A DNA stretch of 43,130 bases, from NCBI RefSeq assembly GCF_000786105.1, contig NZ_JTEV01000032.1, positions 1 through 43,130 of the forward strand, written 5' to 3'. The notes below the pieces were generated by a model. The model did no database searches and was not told the origin of the DNA. It saw only the letters and a list, made by a program, of their open reading frames with translations. Every line of letters starts with the position of its first letter. Position 1 is the stretch's first letter. Source of the stretch: Bdellovibrio sp. ArHS (GTDB lineage: Bacteria > Bdellovibrionota > Bdellovibrionia > Bdellovibrionales > Bdellovibrionaceae). The position numbers and the translations under genes were made by a program. Shown here one piece after another: positions 25,784 through 35,206 of this stretch.

Positions 25784-26724
25784 GTGTTTTCTTCCGCGCC
25801 GAGCAAGGCCAACATCTCAAGACATTTTTTTCGATGCGAAAGCCCTTCGCCCCTGGGAACTTCCTGTGCTCTCAGCGTTAAGGAAAAGGCGTGTCCCAAC
25901 CTGTATGCCTGGTCCACCCACAAGCACAGTTGCGAAATTCGCTCTTCGTAGTTTTTCAGGTGCGCCGTCTGATTCCAGGAAAAATGCAAAGACGGTTTTT
26001 CCGCCTCTTCAAAACTTTTCACCAAAAGTTCCTGTCGACGGGCACTCGCCTTCCAATCAATTCTTCGCATCGAATCCGTATTTTGATAGCGGCGATGTTC
26101 TTTAAAAAGACCCGTCTTTTCGTTGTCGGCCTGCGAATAAGATCCTGCCGGAAATGCCTCAGTCCCCTTGCGCGCAGGATAAACAATAAACTCGTACTGA
26201 ATCCTGAAGACTCGCCAAGACCTTAATAGCGAAAATGGAAATGTACTTTGAACGCCTATCCGAGGAAGGGAGTGGCGCCCCCGTTTTTTGAAAGAAAATG
26301 GGGTGAAGACGTCTTCTTCTTTGCCCGCCTCAATATCTACGCTTGAGGAAACTTCTGGATATTTTTCGCAATAGCACTCTACTTGGTAAGACGGCGACCC
26401 CGATCTGTTTTTTAAGGTCACACTGAGCAACGCGGCTTCTTCCGCAAATGCCTCATCGATATGAACCTCCACCACGTCGACACCGTCGATATTTTTATTT
26501 GTAATAAAAGTTCCCGTAAATGCGACTGATATCAGAAAAAAGAAGAAGATGTAGATAAGATTGTTGGAATATCCAACCGCCATAAAAAACAGAACCAAAG
26601 ACATCAACCCAAAGGCGATGCCAAATCCTGTCGGAAGAATGTATGTGCGCGTTTTTTTCTTAGACAGGAACTGGCGTGCTTTTTTGTAAAATCCCTGCCC
26701 ATTCACGGCCGCGTTTGATGCCAT
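25780..26724 (-). CDS. DUF58 family protein
   Basis: 314 aa from ATG 26724, chosen because GGAGG lies 6 bases upstream; a slightly longer frame begins at a TTG. Two membrane helices lie near residues 35-80 (GFGIAFGLMSLVLFFMAVGY and the segment after it). The remainder is soluble, with the DUF58 signature (RRYQNTDSMRRIDWKASARR) around residue 220. DUF58 proteins pair with MoxR ATPases; many carry a von Willebrand A-like fold, but the biochemical job is unknown. The start lies 65 bases inside the moxR 3' end, and the stop overlaps the transglutaminase start. Confidence 0.93.
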   Translation of the reverse strand: MASNAAVNGQGFYKKARQFLSKKKTRTYILPTGFGIAFGLMSLVLFFMAVGYSNNLIYIFFFFLISVAFTGTFITNKNIDGVDVVEVHIDEAFAEEAALLSVTLKNRSGSPSYQVECYCEKYPEVSSSVDIEAGKEEDVFTPFSFKKRGRHSLPRIGVQSTFPFSLLRSWRVFRIQYEFIVYPARKGTEAFPAGSYSQADNEKTGLFKEHRRYQNTDSMRRIDWKASARRQELLVKSFEEAEKPSLHFSWNQTAHLKNYEERISQLCLWVDQAYRLGHAFSLTLRAQEVPRGEGLSHRKKCLEMLALLGAEENT

Positions 26725-27574
26725 GATTTCCTCCAAGACGATGACCCAATACAGGAACTAGTACTTGCTGAACATCCTCAGGCCTTATGTAGTTTCTGCC
26801 CTCCAAAAATGCCCAAGCTTTAGCGGCCTTCGCCAAAGCCATGCCCGCTCGCGTGGACAGAGGCGCCCCTTCAAAACCGGCGCGACGAGATCTTTCCAAC
26901 AGATCCGCAATATATTGGGCGACAGTGACCGATACCTGAACTTTTGCGACCTCAAGCAAAGCTTCTGCAATTTCGGCTTCGTTAAATAACGGACGAATTT
27001 TCTGCAAAAGCAGTCGTGGGTCTTCGCCCTGTAAAATTCGCACCTCTGTTTCCTTCGAGGCCGGATGAAGCTCAAGGCTCATAAGAAAACGATCAAGCTG
27101 ACTTTCCGGCAATGGAAATGTGCCCGTCTGCTGATGAGGATTCTGAGTCGCGATCACATAGAAGGGCTGTGGCAATGGCCAAGTGACACCCTCTACAGAC
27201 ACTTCGCCTTCTTCCATCGCCTGCAACAAAGCACTTTGTGTTCTTGGGCTTGCGCGATTCAACTCATCCGCCATCACCAGTTGAGAGAACAAAGGACCCT
27301 GGTGAAAAACAAATTTATGCTCTTGAGGGTGATAAATCTGACCACCAATTACGTCCGCGGGAAGAAGATCAATTGTAAATTGCACGCGACGAGTTTTAAG
27401 CCCCGTGAGTTTACCAAGAACCTGCACCAGCGTCGTCTTGCCGACGCCAGGTAAGTCTTCGATCAGCAAATGACCGCCCGCCAGCAGGCACGTCATGGCT
27501 AGACGAATCTCGACGTTTTTATCCAAGACAACGGCAGACGCTTGTTTGATGAGTTCGTGAAACTTTTCATTCAT
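26660..27574 (-). CDS. MoxR-family AAA+ ATPase
   Basis: 304 aa from ATG 27574; a TTG two codons earlier is the alternative, and neither has a strong ribosome site. Walker A is LPGVGKTT (Gly43-Thr48), Walker B is MADELNRA (Asp103-Glu104), and the sensor-like IATQNP and the arginine-rich QLDRFLM segment are present. MoxR ATPases act as chaperones that mature or assemble partner complexes, usually with DUF58 and VWA proteins encoded beside them. Here the partners are the DUF58 gene, which overlaps by 65 bases, and the transglutaminase. Substrate unknown. Confidence 0.95.
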   Translation of the reverse strand: MNEKFHELIKQASAVVLDKNVEIRLAMTCLLAGGHLLIEDLPGVGKTTLVQVLGKLTGLKTRRVQFTIDLLPADVIGGQIYHPQEHKFVFHQGPLFSQLVMADELNRASPRTQSALLQAMEEGEVSVEGVTWPLPQPFYVIATQNPHQQTGTFPLPESQLDRFLMSLELHPASKETEVRILQGEDPRLLLQKIRPLFNEAEIAEALLEVAKVQVSVTVAQYIADLLERSRRAGFEGAPLSTRAGMALAKAAKAWAFLEGRNYIRPEDVQQVLVPVLGHRLGGNHGIKRGREWAGILQKSTPVPV

Positions 27575-27672
27575 GCTCAATAAGAATATTAGGTCTTAAA
27601 GACCGGGTGTAGCTATTCCCCGAAGACACGATAAAAGACTAGGGTTCTTTGCAGTTAAATTCAAAAGGCCCC

Positions 27673-27707
27673 CAAAATAAAAAAGCCCTGGAGATGCTCC
27701 AGGGCTT
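27673..27707 (-). terminator. Terminator of the nuo operon
   Basis: A perfect 11-base stem (AAGCCCTGGAG with CTCCAGGGCTT, 27683-27693 and 27697-27707, 3-base loop) is followed on the minus strand by TTTTTTATTTT. It lies 30 bases past nuoN and ends the complex I operon. Confidence 0.9.
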
Positions 27708-27736
27708 AAAATGTATTTTATCGAACTGTAGCCAAC

Positions 27737-29197
27737 TTAGAATAGACTTCTTTCTACAGCTGAAAAGATCGGACCAGAAACAAAGCCCATAACAATAATG
27801 GCAAGGGCCATGATAACTGTTGTTACAGTCGTCGCATTCAAAGAATGACTTGCCACTTCGGCATTGCCCTCTTTCATGTACATAACAACAACCGGGCGCA
27901 GATAGTAGTAAACGCCGATCACAGAGCTGATCATACCCCAGATCGCCAACCACAATAGACCTTCACCAATGGCTGCATTGAACAAATAGAATTTACCGAA
28001 GAAACCTAGTGTTGGTGGAATCCCGGCCAATGACAACAAGAACACCGTCAGGCAAAGCGCCAACATCGGTCTTTGTTTTGCAAAACCGGCAAGATCGTCG
28101 ACGTTTACAATATGGTTTTCAGATCTTTCAAGCATGCTCGCGATAGCAAAAGCACCCAAAGTCATCAATGCGTAGCTAAGAAGATAGAAGATAACTCCTG
28201 AAGCACCGAAGGCGCCATTGTCGCTGACGCCAGCCGTGATGATTCCGATCAACAAGTAACCTGAATGGGCTACTGAAGAGTAGGCAATCATGCGTTTAAA
28301 GTTATTTTGGATGATTGCGGCTGTGTTACCCAAGATCATCGTGATCACTGCCAGCCACTGCAAGATATCAAACAAGTGGTCTGAACCGATCAAAGACTTC
28401 GTTGCAATCACACGCAAGAAGGCCGCAAAAGAAACAGTCTTCACCGCGGTTGCCATGAAAGCCGTGTGCGGAGTAGGAGCACCCTGATACACATCCGGAG
28501 TCCATGCATGAAACGGAGCAATTGACACCTTAAAGCAGAAGCCCAGGATCACAAACGTGATACCGAACAAGAACAAACGACTTGTTTGAACTAGTTCCGC
28601 AGCGCTGTCCATGAATGCCAGGATGTTTGTTCCACCTGTTGAGCCAAAAATAAAGGCAACACCATATAAGAACAGTGCTGATGCGAAAGAGCCCAGGATG
28701 AAATACTTCAGGGCCGCTTCTTTAGAAAGCTTCTCTTCGTGGCTCATTGCGATCATTAGGTATAATGCCAAAGACATCATCTCTAGACCGATGAAGACCA
28801 TCAATAGATCCACGGCAGAGACAAGAATCAACATTCCGACAGCCGAACTCATCGCCAAGAAGATCAGCTCAGAAAACTGCTTCCCTGTCGTCGCTGGATT
28901 TTCATACATCATGACCATCGCGGCACCAGCGGCACCCAAAGCAATAACGCCCATCCACTGGGTCACGCCGTCAAAGATCAGGCCATTATTAAAGGCCGTT
29001 TTTCCACCGCCGCCGAAAACAATCAAAAGTCCGATGGCAATCACGATACCGATAAGCGCCTGTGCCAAAGTCACGGCATGAGGTTGTTCGCGGTTGCCGC
29101 GAAGAACTTTTGCGGTGATCGGGATCAAACTTACCAGGAACAAAGCGATCATCGGAGAAATCAACAAGATATCACTAAGACCGATATTCATATTCAT
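27737..29197 (-). CDS. nuoN: NADH-quinone oxidoreductase subunit N
   Basis: 486 aa with about 14 membrane helices, the antiporter-like (MrpD-type) subunit N of complex I, which pumps protons in the membrane arm. Recognisable motifs are the proton-antiporter block around KVSIAPFHAWTPDVYQGAP and the lysine/glutamate residues in the hydrophobic core (IGLEMMSLALYLM). The start overlaps the nuoM stop by one base (TAATG), and GGAGGTAAC is its ribosome site. It is the last gene of the operon and is followed by a strong terminator. Confidence 0.97.
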   Translation of the reverse strand: MNMNIGLSDILLISPMIALFLVSLIPITAKVLRGNREQPHAVTLAQALIGIVIAIGLLIVFGGGGKTAFNNGLIFDGVTQWMGVIALGAAGAAMVMMYENPATTGKQFSELIFLAMSSAVGMLILVSAVDLLMVFIGLEMMSLALYLMIAMSHEEKLSKEAALKYFILGSFASALFLYGVAFIFGSTGGTNILAFMDSAAELVQTSRLFLFGITFVILGFCFKVSIAPFHAWTPDVYQGAPTPHTAFMATAVKTVSFAAFLRVIATKSLIGSDHLFDILQWLAVITMILGNTAAIIQNNFKRMIAYSSVAHSGYLLIGIITAGVSDNGAFGASGVIFYLLSYALMTLGAFAIASMLERSENHIVNVDDLAGFAKQRPMLALCLTVFLLSLAGIPPTLGFFGKFYLFNAAIGEGLLWLAIWGMISSVIGVYYYLRPVVVMYMKEGNAEVASHSLNATTVTTVIMALAIIVMGFVSGPIFSAVERSLF

Positions 29198-30750
29198 TAG
29201 TTACCTCCTTGCGCATGCTGAGTCGAAGTTGCGCCAGGCTCTACAATAGTCAGGTTATAGTTGCTTCTGTTGTTCACAAGATAATCAATACTTGCCTTGG
29301 AGTAGTTCAAGAAATGATTTGGGAACAGACCCATCCAGAAAACCATAATTACTAAAGGAACAAGAACTGCGATTTCGCGAGCATTCAAATCATGCAGCGG
29401 GTGATGCTCGTCTTTAACAAGTTCTCCCTTTTCGCCAAAGAAAACGCGTTTGAACATCCACAACATGTAAACAGCGCCCAAAACCACACCCGAAACTGCG
29501 AAGTACGCAAACACGGGTTCAGCTTGGTAAGTGCCTAGAAGAATCAGGAACTCGCCGACAAATCCGTTCGTTAATGGAACCGCGATTGAAGACAATGTAA
29601 TGATGAAGAAGAAGATTGTGAACAAAGGCAAGACCCCTGCCAATCCACCGTATTTGCTGATTTCGCGAGAGTGCGTTCTTTCGTAGATCATACCGATCAA
29701 CAAGAACAGGGCACCCGTTGAAATACCATGATTCAACATTTGGTAAAGACCACCGGTCATACCGTAAGCGTTGAAAGCAAAGAGGCCGACCAGGATATAA
29801 CCCATGTGCGAAACTGAAGAGTACGCCACCAGTTTTTTTACGTCCGGCTGAACCATCGCTACCAAGGCACCATAGATAATTCCGACTGTTCCGATCAACA
29901 TGAACAACCACGCCCAGTATTCAGAAGCCTCTGGGAATAATGGAATCACCCAGCGCATGAAACCGTACGTACCCATTTTAAGCATCACACCGGCAAGGAT
30001 GACAGAGCCAGGTGTTGGTGCTTCAACGTGGGCATCAGGCAACCACGTGTGAACTGGGAAGGCCGGAACCTTGATCGCAAAAGCCAAAGCAAAGGCGAAG
30101 AACAATAAAGTTTGCAGGCTGAAGAAAGTACCACCCACAAACGGAATCTTAAGTTTATAGAAATCAAGAAGACTTGCGCTCATCGTGCCCGTCGCTTCTT
30201 GAGTCAGGTACATCATGTAGATGATCGCAACAAGCATCATCACAGAGCCCGCAAACGTATAGATGAAGAACTTCACCGTCGCGTAGATGCGGCGAGCCCC
30301 ACCCCAGATACCAACCATGAAGTACATTGGCACAAGAGAAAGCTCCCAGAACACATAGAAGAAGATCGCATCCATCGCTAAGAACGTTCCTAGCATGGCT
30401 GTTTGCAGAACAAACATCGCCACATGGAAGCCTTTAACTCGCTCTGTGATCGACGTCCAAGAACCCAGAATAATGATCGGAGTAAGGAACGTTGTTAAAA
30501 GAACCAGCCACAACGAGATGCCGTCAATACCCATGAAGTATTGAATGCCGAAGCGTTCAATCCACATGAATTTTTCGACCATCTGAAGGCCCGCAGAGTT
30601 CGGATCAAACTGTCTGAAAAGGGCCAAGCTTAAAACAAATTCAACGAGAGAAAGCCCCAGGGCCAAGTGACGAATCGTATTCGACTTTGGCCATACAGCG
30701 ACGATCAACGCGAACAAAAGAGGTAGGAAAACAATGCTACTCAGGATCAT
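29197..30750 (-). CDS. nuoM: NADH-quinone oxidoreductase subunit M
   Basis: 517 aa, antiporter-like proton-pumping subunit M of complex I with about 14 helices. The conserved Glu region (YVFWELSLVPMYFMVG) and the HTWLPDAHVEAPTPGSV motif are present. GAGGTAAT upstream is the ribosome site. There are 3 bases from the nuoL stop to its start, and it overlaps nuoN by one base, consistent with coupled translation. Confidence 0.97.
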   Translation of the reverse strand: MILSSIVFLPLLFALIVAVWPKSNTIRHLALGLSLVEFVLSLALFRQFDPNSAGLQMVEKFMWIERFGIQYFMGIDGISLWLVLLTTFLTPIIILGSWTSITERVKGFHVAMFVLQTAMLGTFLAMDAIFFYVFWELSLVPMYFMVGIWGGARRIYATVKFFIYTFAGSVMMLVAIIYMMYLTQEATGTMSASLLDFYKLKIPFVGGTFFSLQTLLFFAFALAFAIKVPAFPVHTWLPDAHVEAPTPGSVILAGVMLKMGTYGFMRWVIPLFPEASEYWAWLFMLIGTVGIIYGALVAMVQPDVKKLVAYSSVSHMGYILVGLFAFNAYGMTGGLYQMLNHGISTGALFLLIGMIYERTHSREISKYGGLAGVLPLFTIFFFIITLSSIAVPLTNGFVGEFLILLGTYQAEPVFAYFAVSGVVLGAVYMLWMFKRVFFGEKGELVKDEHHPLHDLNAREIAVLVPLVIMVFWMGLFPNHFLNYSKASIDYLVNNRSNYNLTIVEPGATSTQHAQGGN

Positions 30751-30753
30751 ACA

Positions 30754-32685
30754 TTACCTCATGATCACAAATGAAAGAGCCACAACAACACCGATACCGA
30801 TGTACATCGCGTACTGTTGCATATTACCAGTTTGGATAGAGCGCACGAACGAACCCATGCCGCGAACCAAGTCGCCAGCCAAGTAAGTCGCTTTATCGAT
30901 GAAATTGACATCGATGTAGTACCAAGTGTTTTTGCTGATGCTAACAAGTGGATTGATGATAAATCCGAAGTAAGCTTCATCAACGAAATATTTGTTATAC
31001 ACAAGGTTGTACACAGGCTTGATGCTTTCGGCGATTTTCTTCGGAGTCTCTGGAGACTTCACATAGAATTGGTACGCCACGATCGCAGAGATCAAAGCCA
31101 AACCAACAGAAACGCCCATCAAAGTCCACTCTGTCGTCACATCAATCGCCGTCCAGCCTGGGATCGGAGAGATCAAAGGATGCAACCAGTGCTCCCACAC
31201 GTTAGGAAGGTGACCCAAATGTTCACCGATAACGTGCGGAATACCAATCCAACCACCGATCACCGAAAGAATGCCCAAAACGATCAATGGAATTGTCATA
31301 AGCGCTGGAGATTCATGCGGGTGTACGTCGCTTGGAACGCGGCTTTTACCCCAGAAGGTCAACGCCATTAAACGAGTCATATAGAACGCTGTTAAAGTGG
31401 CACCCAAAGCACCCATCGCCCACAAGATCGGAGAGCCTAGTGGCGAATTAAATGCGTAAGCCAAGATTTCATCCTTAGAGAAGAAGCCCGCAAACGGCGG
31501 CATTCCGATGATCGCAAGCCAGCCCAAGAAGAACGTCACGTGCGTGATCGGCATGTACTTTTTAAGGCCGCCCATCTTGCGTATATCTTGTTCCTCGTGC
31601 ATCGCATGGATCACAGAACCAGATCCCAAGAACATCAAGGCTTTAAAGAATGCGTGAGTCATCAAGTGGAACATCGCTGCGCCAAAAGCTCCCACACCAC
31701 AAGCCAAGAACATGTAACCAAGTTGAGAAACTGTCGAGTACGCCAAGACCTTTTTAATATCCCATTGGGTCATACCGATTGTTGCCGCCAGAACCGCTGT
31801 CGCCGCACCGATGATCGCAATAACCATCATCGTGTTCGGAGCCATAATGAATAACGGATTCAAACGCACGATCATGTAAACACCGGCAGTAACCATCGTC
31901 GCCGCATGGATAAGTGCGGACACAGGTGTTGGGCCGGCCATCGCGTCTGGAAGCCAAACGTACAATGGAATCTGCGCAGATTTACCCGTAGCACCGATGA
32001 AAAGGAACAAAGTTCCCAAGGTCACCGCGCCCAACCAAGAAGCTTCCACTGTAGTTGGAGCCAAAGCGTTTAGTTCAGAAAAGTTCAATGTTCCGAAAGT
32101 GATGAACAAGATGAACATGCCAAGCAAGAATGCCGCATCACCCACACGGTTTGTGATGAAGGCTTTCATGCCCGCAGCGGCTTTTTCTTTGTCTGTGAAC
32201 CAGAAACCGATCAACAAGTAAGAACAAAGACCAACGCCTTCCCAACCAACAAACATCACCAGCAAGCTGTCACCAAGAACCAGCAACAACATATTAAAGA
32301 TGAACAGGTTAAGGTAAGCAAAGTACTTTGCAGCACCCTTATCGTGGTGCATGTAACCGATCGAGAATAAGTGGATCAAAGTACCCACACCCGTGATTAC
32401 GAGAATCATGATAGAGCTGATTTGGTCGACGACGAAACCCGCGTTGACTTTGAATTTATCGACGGCCATCCATTCAAAAAAGCTCACGGCAATTTTGCGG
32501 GATTCCGCTGGCATCGCCACGACATCCAAAACCAGCAAGATCGCGCTGATGAAAGAAATCGCAATTGCGGAAGTGGCAATCACACCAGCCACATTGGCCG
32601 AGTGCTTTTTATAACGAACTCCGTTAATCAAGAAGCCAACAAACGGAGCCAGGATCAAAAGGGCCATTAAAAGAGAATGATTCAC
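30754..32685 (-). CDS. nuoL: NADH-quinone oxidoreductase subunit L
   Basis: 643 aa, the distal antiporter-like subunit L. It has the usual block LYVWLPDAMAGPTPVSALIH and the long C-terminal lateral helix with a final membrane anchor that braces the proton-pumping subunits. The start is GTG (32685), with AAGGGAG 6 bases upstream. It lies 10 bases after nuoK and 3 bases before nuoM. Confidence 0.97.
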   Translation of the reverse strand: MNHSLLMALLILAPFVGFLINGVRYKKHSANVAGVIATSAIAISFISAILLVLDVVAMPAESRKIAVSFFEWMAVDKFKVNAGFVVDQISSIMILVITGVGTLIHLFSIGYMHHDKGAAKYFAYLNLFIFNMLLLVLGDSLLVMFVGWEGVGLCSYLLIGFWFTDKEKAAAGMKAFITNRVGDAAFLLGMFILFITFGTLNFSELNALAPTTVEASWLGAVTLGTLFLFIGATGKSAQIPLYVWLPDAMAGPTPVSALIHAATMVTAGVYMIVRLNPLFIMAPNTMMVIAIIGAATAVLAATIGMTQWDIKKVLAYSTVSQLGYMFLACGVGAFGAAMFHLMTHAFFKALMFLGSGSVIHAMHEEQDIRKMGGLKKYMPITHVTFFLGWLAIIGMPPFAGFFSKDEILAYAFNSPLGSPILWAMGALGATLTAFYMTRLMALTFWGKSRVPSDVHPHESPALMTIPLIVLGILSVIGGWIGIPHVIGEHLGHLPNVWEHWLHPLISPIPGWTAIDVTTEWTLMGVSVGLALISAIVAYQFYVKSPETPKKIAESIKPVYNLVYNKYFVDEAYFGFIINPLVSISKNTWYYIDVNFIDKATYLAGDLVRGMGSFVRSIQTGNMQQYAMYIGIGVVVALSFVIMR

Positions 32686-32695
32686 GGCTGCTCCC

Positions 32696-33019
32696 TTATC
32701 CTTTCAAGTGTTCAAAGAAGCGAATATTCACTTCGTTAAAGCGTTTAAAGATTGAAACGGCCAAAGCCAAGCCTACTGCCGCTTCTGCTGCAGCAATCGT
32801 CATGACAAAGAAAACCATGATGTGACCATCCAGAATGCCCAGGTATTTACTGAAAGCGATGAACGTCAAGTTCACTGAATTCAGCATCAATTCAACGGAC
32901 ATCAATAAAACGATCACGTTACGGCGAAGCAAAACACCCGCCATACCCATCATGAACAAAAGTGCTGCCAAAACCAGATAGTGAGTCAGGCCAATGTTAT
33001 TAATGAAATCAGTGTTCAT
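32696..33019 (-). CDS. nuoK: NADH-quinone oxidoreductase subunit K
   Basis: 107 aa with three membrane helices. Glu in LMSVELMLNSVN and Glu in AAAEAAVGLAL are the conserved membrane carboxylates of subunit K that link quinone chemistry to proton pumping. ATG 33019 is preferred over the in-frame GTG at 33028 because AAGGTGG sits 6 bases upstream of the ATG. It overlaps the nuoJ end by 11 bases. Confidence 0.94.
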   Translation of the reverse strand: MNTDFINNIGLTHYLVLAALLFMMGMAGVLLRRNVIVLLMSVELMLNSVNLTFIAFSKYLGILDGHIMVFFVMTIAAAEAAVGLALAVSIFKRFNEVNIRFFEHLKG

Positions 33020-33545
33020 GTGTTCCACCTTTACTGCGCGCTAATGCTACTGCACCGACAGCGATCACCAACAAAAGAACGCCCAATGCTTCAAAGCCGA
33101 AGATGTATTTAGAGAAAAGGATCTGCCCCAACGCCTTGGTTGATTCCATCCCCGTTCCTGCGGTCACTGGATTGTCTGTCGTCTTCTCATTCAAAAGACC
33201 TACAGACATTGCGATGGCCCCAACCACCAAGCCAGCTAGCAATCCTACAGAGGCGATTTTCACGGCCCCTGAAAACTTACCCTTCGTAAAAGCTTGAAGA
33301 TCTTTCTTCAAGTCGAAAAGCATGATCACCATGACGAATAGAACCATCACGGCGCCGGCATAAACAATCAGCTGAACCCCGGCAATAAAGTAAGCGTTCA
33401 ACGTCACGAATAAAGCCGAGATACCCACCATCGTCATCGCCAAACAAAGTGACGAATAAATTGGGTTGGATAAAAGAATCACACTTAGTCCGCTGACCAG
33501 AGTGACTATCGCTAAAAACCAAAAAAGAAATGCATCTGCTGTCAC
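33009..33545 (-). CDS. nuoJ: NADH-quinone oxidoreductase subunit J
   Basis: 178 aa, membrane subunit J with five helices. VYAGAVMVLFVMVIML matches the conserved third helix. It starts with GTG (33545), with GAGGAGAA 6 bases upstream. It follows nuoH directly; the nuoI gene, which stands between H and J in the standard cluster, is missing. Confidence 0.95.
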   Translation of the reverse strand: MTADAFLFWFLAIVTLVSGLSVILLSNPIYSSLCLAMTMVGISALFVTLNAYFIAGVQLIVYAGAVMVLFVMVIMLFDLKKDLQAFTKGKFSGAVKIASVGLLAGLVVGAIAMSVGLLNEKTTDNPVTAGTGMESTKALGQILFSKYIFGFEALGVLLLVIAVGAVALARSKGGTHEH

Positions 33546-33555
33546 GTTATTCTCC

Positions 33556-34713
33556 TCACAAAGATGCGATGTAGATCACAAGCGCTGTAATAATCGTGTT
33601 TGCCAACGCCCAGGGAAGTAAAGTCTTCCAACCGAAGTCCATAAGTTGGTCATAACGGAAGCGTGGAAGCGTCCAACGAACCCAGATAAAGACCCACAAA
33701 AAGAAGGCAAACTTGATATTAAACACAAGGAAATGGATAAGAGCTACCAAAGCACTTGCCCAACCTGCTGAAGACGTGACCGACGCCGCCCACTCTTGAA
33801 CTTGTTCGACAGAGACATACGGGATGCCGTAACCACCGAAGAAGAACAAAGCCATCAATCCCGATGCGATCATCATGTGACCATATTCACCGATGAAGAA
33901 CATGTTGAACTTGAATCCGCCGTATTCAGTATGGAAACCCGCAACAAGCTCGGACTCACCTTCCGCCAAGTCGAATGGCAGACGATTTGATTCGGCAAAG
34001 GCCGTTGTGAAGAACAAAAGGGCCGCCAACGGTTGATAGAAGATACCCCAGTTTGGAAGCCAGCTTGCTGTCACTGTGTGGCCAAAGAACACGAATTGAA
34101 GTGGGCCCTGTTGAGCCACGGTCATGTCTTGAAGGTTGAACGTACCGTAAAGCATGATCACGCCGACGATTGAAAGGCCCAAAGCCAGCTCATAAGAGAT
34201 CGTTTGCGCAGAAGCGCGAAGCGCGCCCATCAACGAGTACTTATTTCCCGATCCCCAACCAGCCATCAGCAATGTGTAAGCAGCCAAAGAGGAAATACCC
34301 AAGATGAACACAATGCCCACGCCAATGTCATAACCTTGCACAAGGAAGGTATAAGGGCCCCAAGTTGAACCGAACATTTCAAATGTTCCGACCTGAATAG
34401 GCGTCGACATCGGAATCGCGGAAAACGCGACCGCACCCGGAATCAAGGCAAACACAGGAGCTGCGTAGTACAAAAATGGTTTCGCCGTATCAGGAACAAA
34501 GTTTTCCTTCGTTAAGAACTTCACGGCGTCAGCCAAAAGTTGCATTAAACCCAAAGGTCCAACGCGGTTCGGCCCCAAGCGGTTCTGAATGAATGCAGAA
34601 CCACGGCGCTCTAGCCATACAAGAATAGGTACCGCTTGAACCATCAACAAAAAGATGACGACAAGTTTTAAACCGTTAACGGTAATTTCAAAAAGATCTT
34701 TACCCATTCCCAT
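33556..34713 (-). CDS. nuoH: NADH-quinone oxidoreductase subunit H
   Basis: 385 aa, the membrane subunit that forms much of the quinone chamber. Typical segments are ERRGSAFIQNRLGPNRVGP, the acidic loop AEGESELVAGFHTEYGG, and the C-terminal RWTLPRFRYDQLM. About eight membrane helices are present. It begins 3 bases after nuoA, in a layout where nuoBCDEFG are absent. Confidence 0.97.
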   Translation of the reverse strand: MGMGKDLFEITVNGLKLVVIFLLMVQAVPILVWLERRGSAFIQNRLGPNRVGPLGLMQLLADAVKFLTKENFVPDTAKPFLYYAAPVFALIPGAVAFSAIPMSTPIQVGTFEMFGSTWGPYTFLVQGYDIGVGIVFILGISSLAAYTLLMAGWGSGNKYSLMGALRASAQTISYELALGLSIVGVIMLYGTFNLQDMTVAQQGPLQFVFFGHTVTASWLPNWGIFYQPLAALLFFTTAFAESNRLPFDLAEGESELVAGFHTEYGGFKFNMFFIGEYGHMMIASGLMALFFFGGYGIPYVSVEQVQEWAASVTSSAGWASALVALIHFLVFNIKFAFFLWVFIWVRWTLPRFRYDQLMDFGWKTLLPWALANTIITALVIYIASL

Positions 34714-34716
34714 TGC

Positions 34717-35085
34717 TTAGTCCCATTCCAATGCTTTTGATTTAACTTCCCAGAAAAGTCCGAAGATGAAGATTCCGATGAAGACCATCATCGAAATAAG
34801 CACAAACAAACCCTGTCCTGATGTTAAGAAATCACGGAAAGATGTCGCCCACGGATACATGAAGATGATCTCGATATCGAAAAGGATGAATAGGATTGCA
34901 GTAAGATAATATTTTACTGAAACCTTCGTATCTTTCTTATCAAGAGCAGGAATACCGCACTCATAGGGCTCATACTTGATAGAGTTATAAACGGGTTTGC
35001 CGCCTGTTTTGGACGCGACCCATACTAAAAATGCTCCGAATAGAGCGATGAAGATGACGATGAAAATGACTCCACCGAGTGGCAC
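34717..35085 (-). CDS. nuoA: NADH-quinone oxidoreductase subunit A
   Basis: 122 aa, three membrane helices, the usual small subunit A near the quinone site. The conserved loop YEPYECGIP and the helix LFDIEIIFMYPWA are clear. A GTG start at 35085 is supported by GGAGGGG 4 bases upstream. It heads the operon nuoA-H-J-K-L-M-N. The soluble subunits B, C, D, E, F, G and I are not in this cluster and must be encoded elsewhere if complex I is complete. Confidence 0.96.
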   Translation of the reverse strand: MPLGGVIFIVIFIALFGAFLVWVASKTGGKPVYNSIKYEPYECGIPALDKKDTKVSVKYYLTAILFILFDIEIIFMYPWATSFRDFLTSGQGLFVLISMMVFIGIFIFGLFWEVKSKALEWD

Positions 35086-35127
35086 TGTACCCCTCCAAAG
35101 TTGTCGTTATTATTTGGATTTCAATTA

Positions 35128-35156
35128 GTTATATATGTGTCGTCTGTGAAAACCAA
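35128..35156 (-). promoter_or_regulatory. Probable promoter of the nuo operon
   Basis: On the minus strand, TTGGTT (35151-35156) and TATAAC (35128-35133) are separated by exactly 17 bases, upstream of nuoA by about 43 bases. The mfd gene is divergent. Both boxes are fair matches to sigma-70. Confidence 0.5.
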
Positions 35157-35206
35157 GAAATATGAATGGAAACAAGGCGATAAGCATGGCAAGATGAGCC
35201 CACCAA

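Noticed and set aside
28290-33297. Plus-strand frames within the nuo operon
   Set aside because: They are mirror frames of highly conserved membrane subunits and carry no family features.
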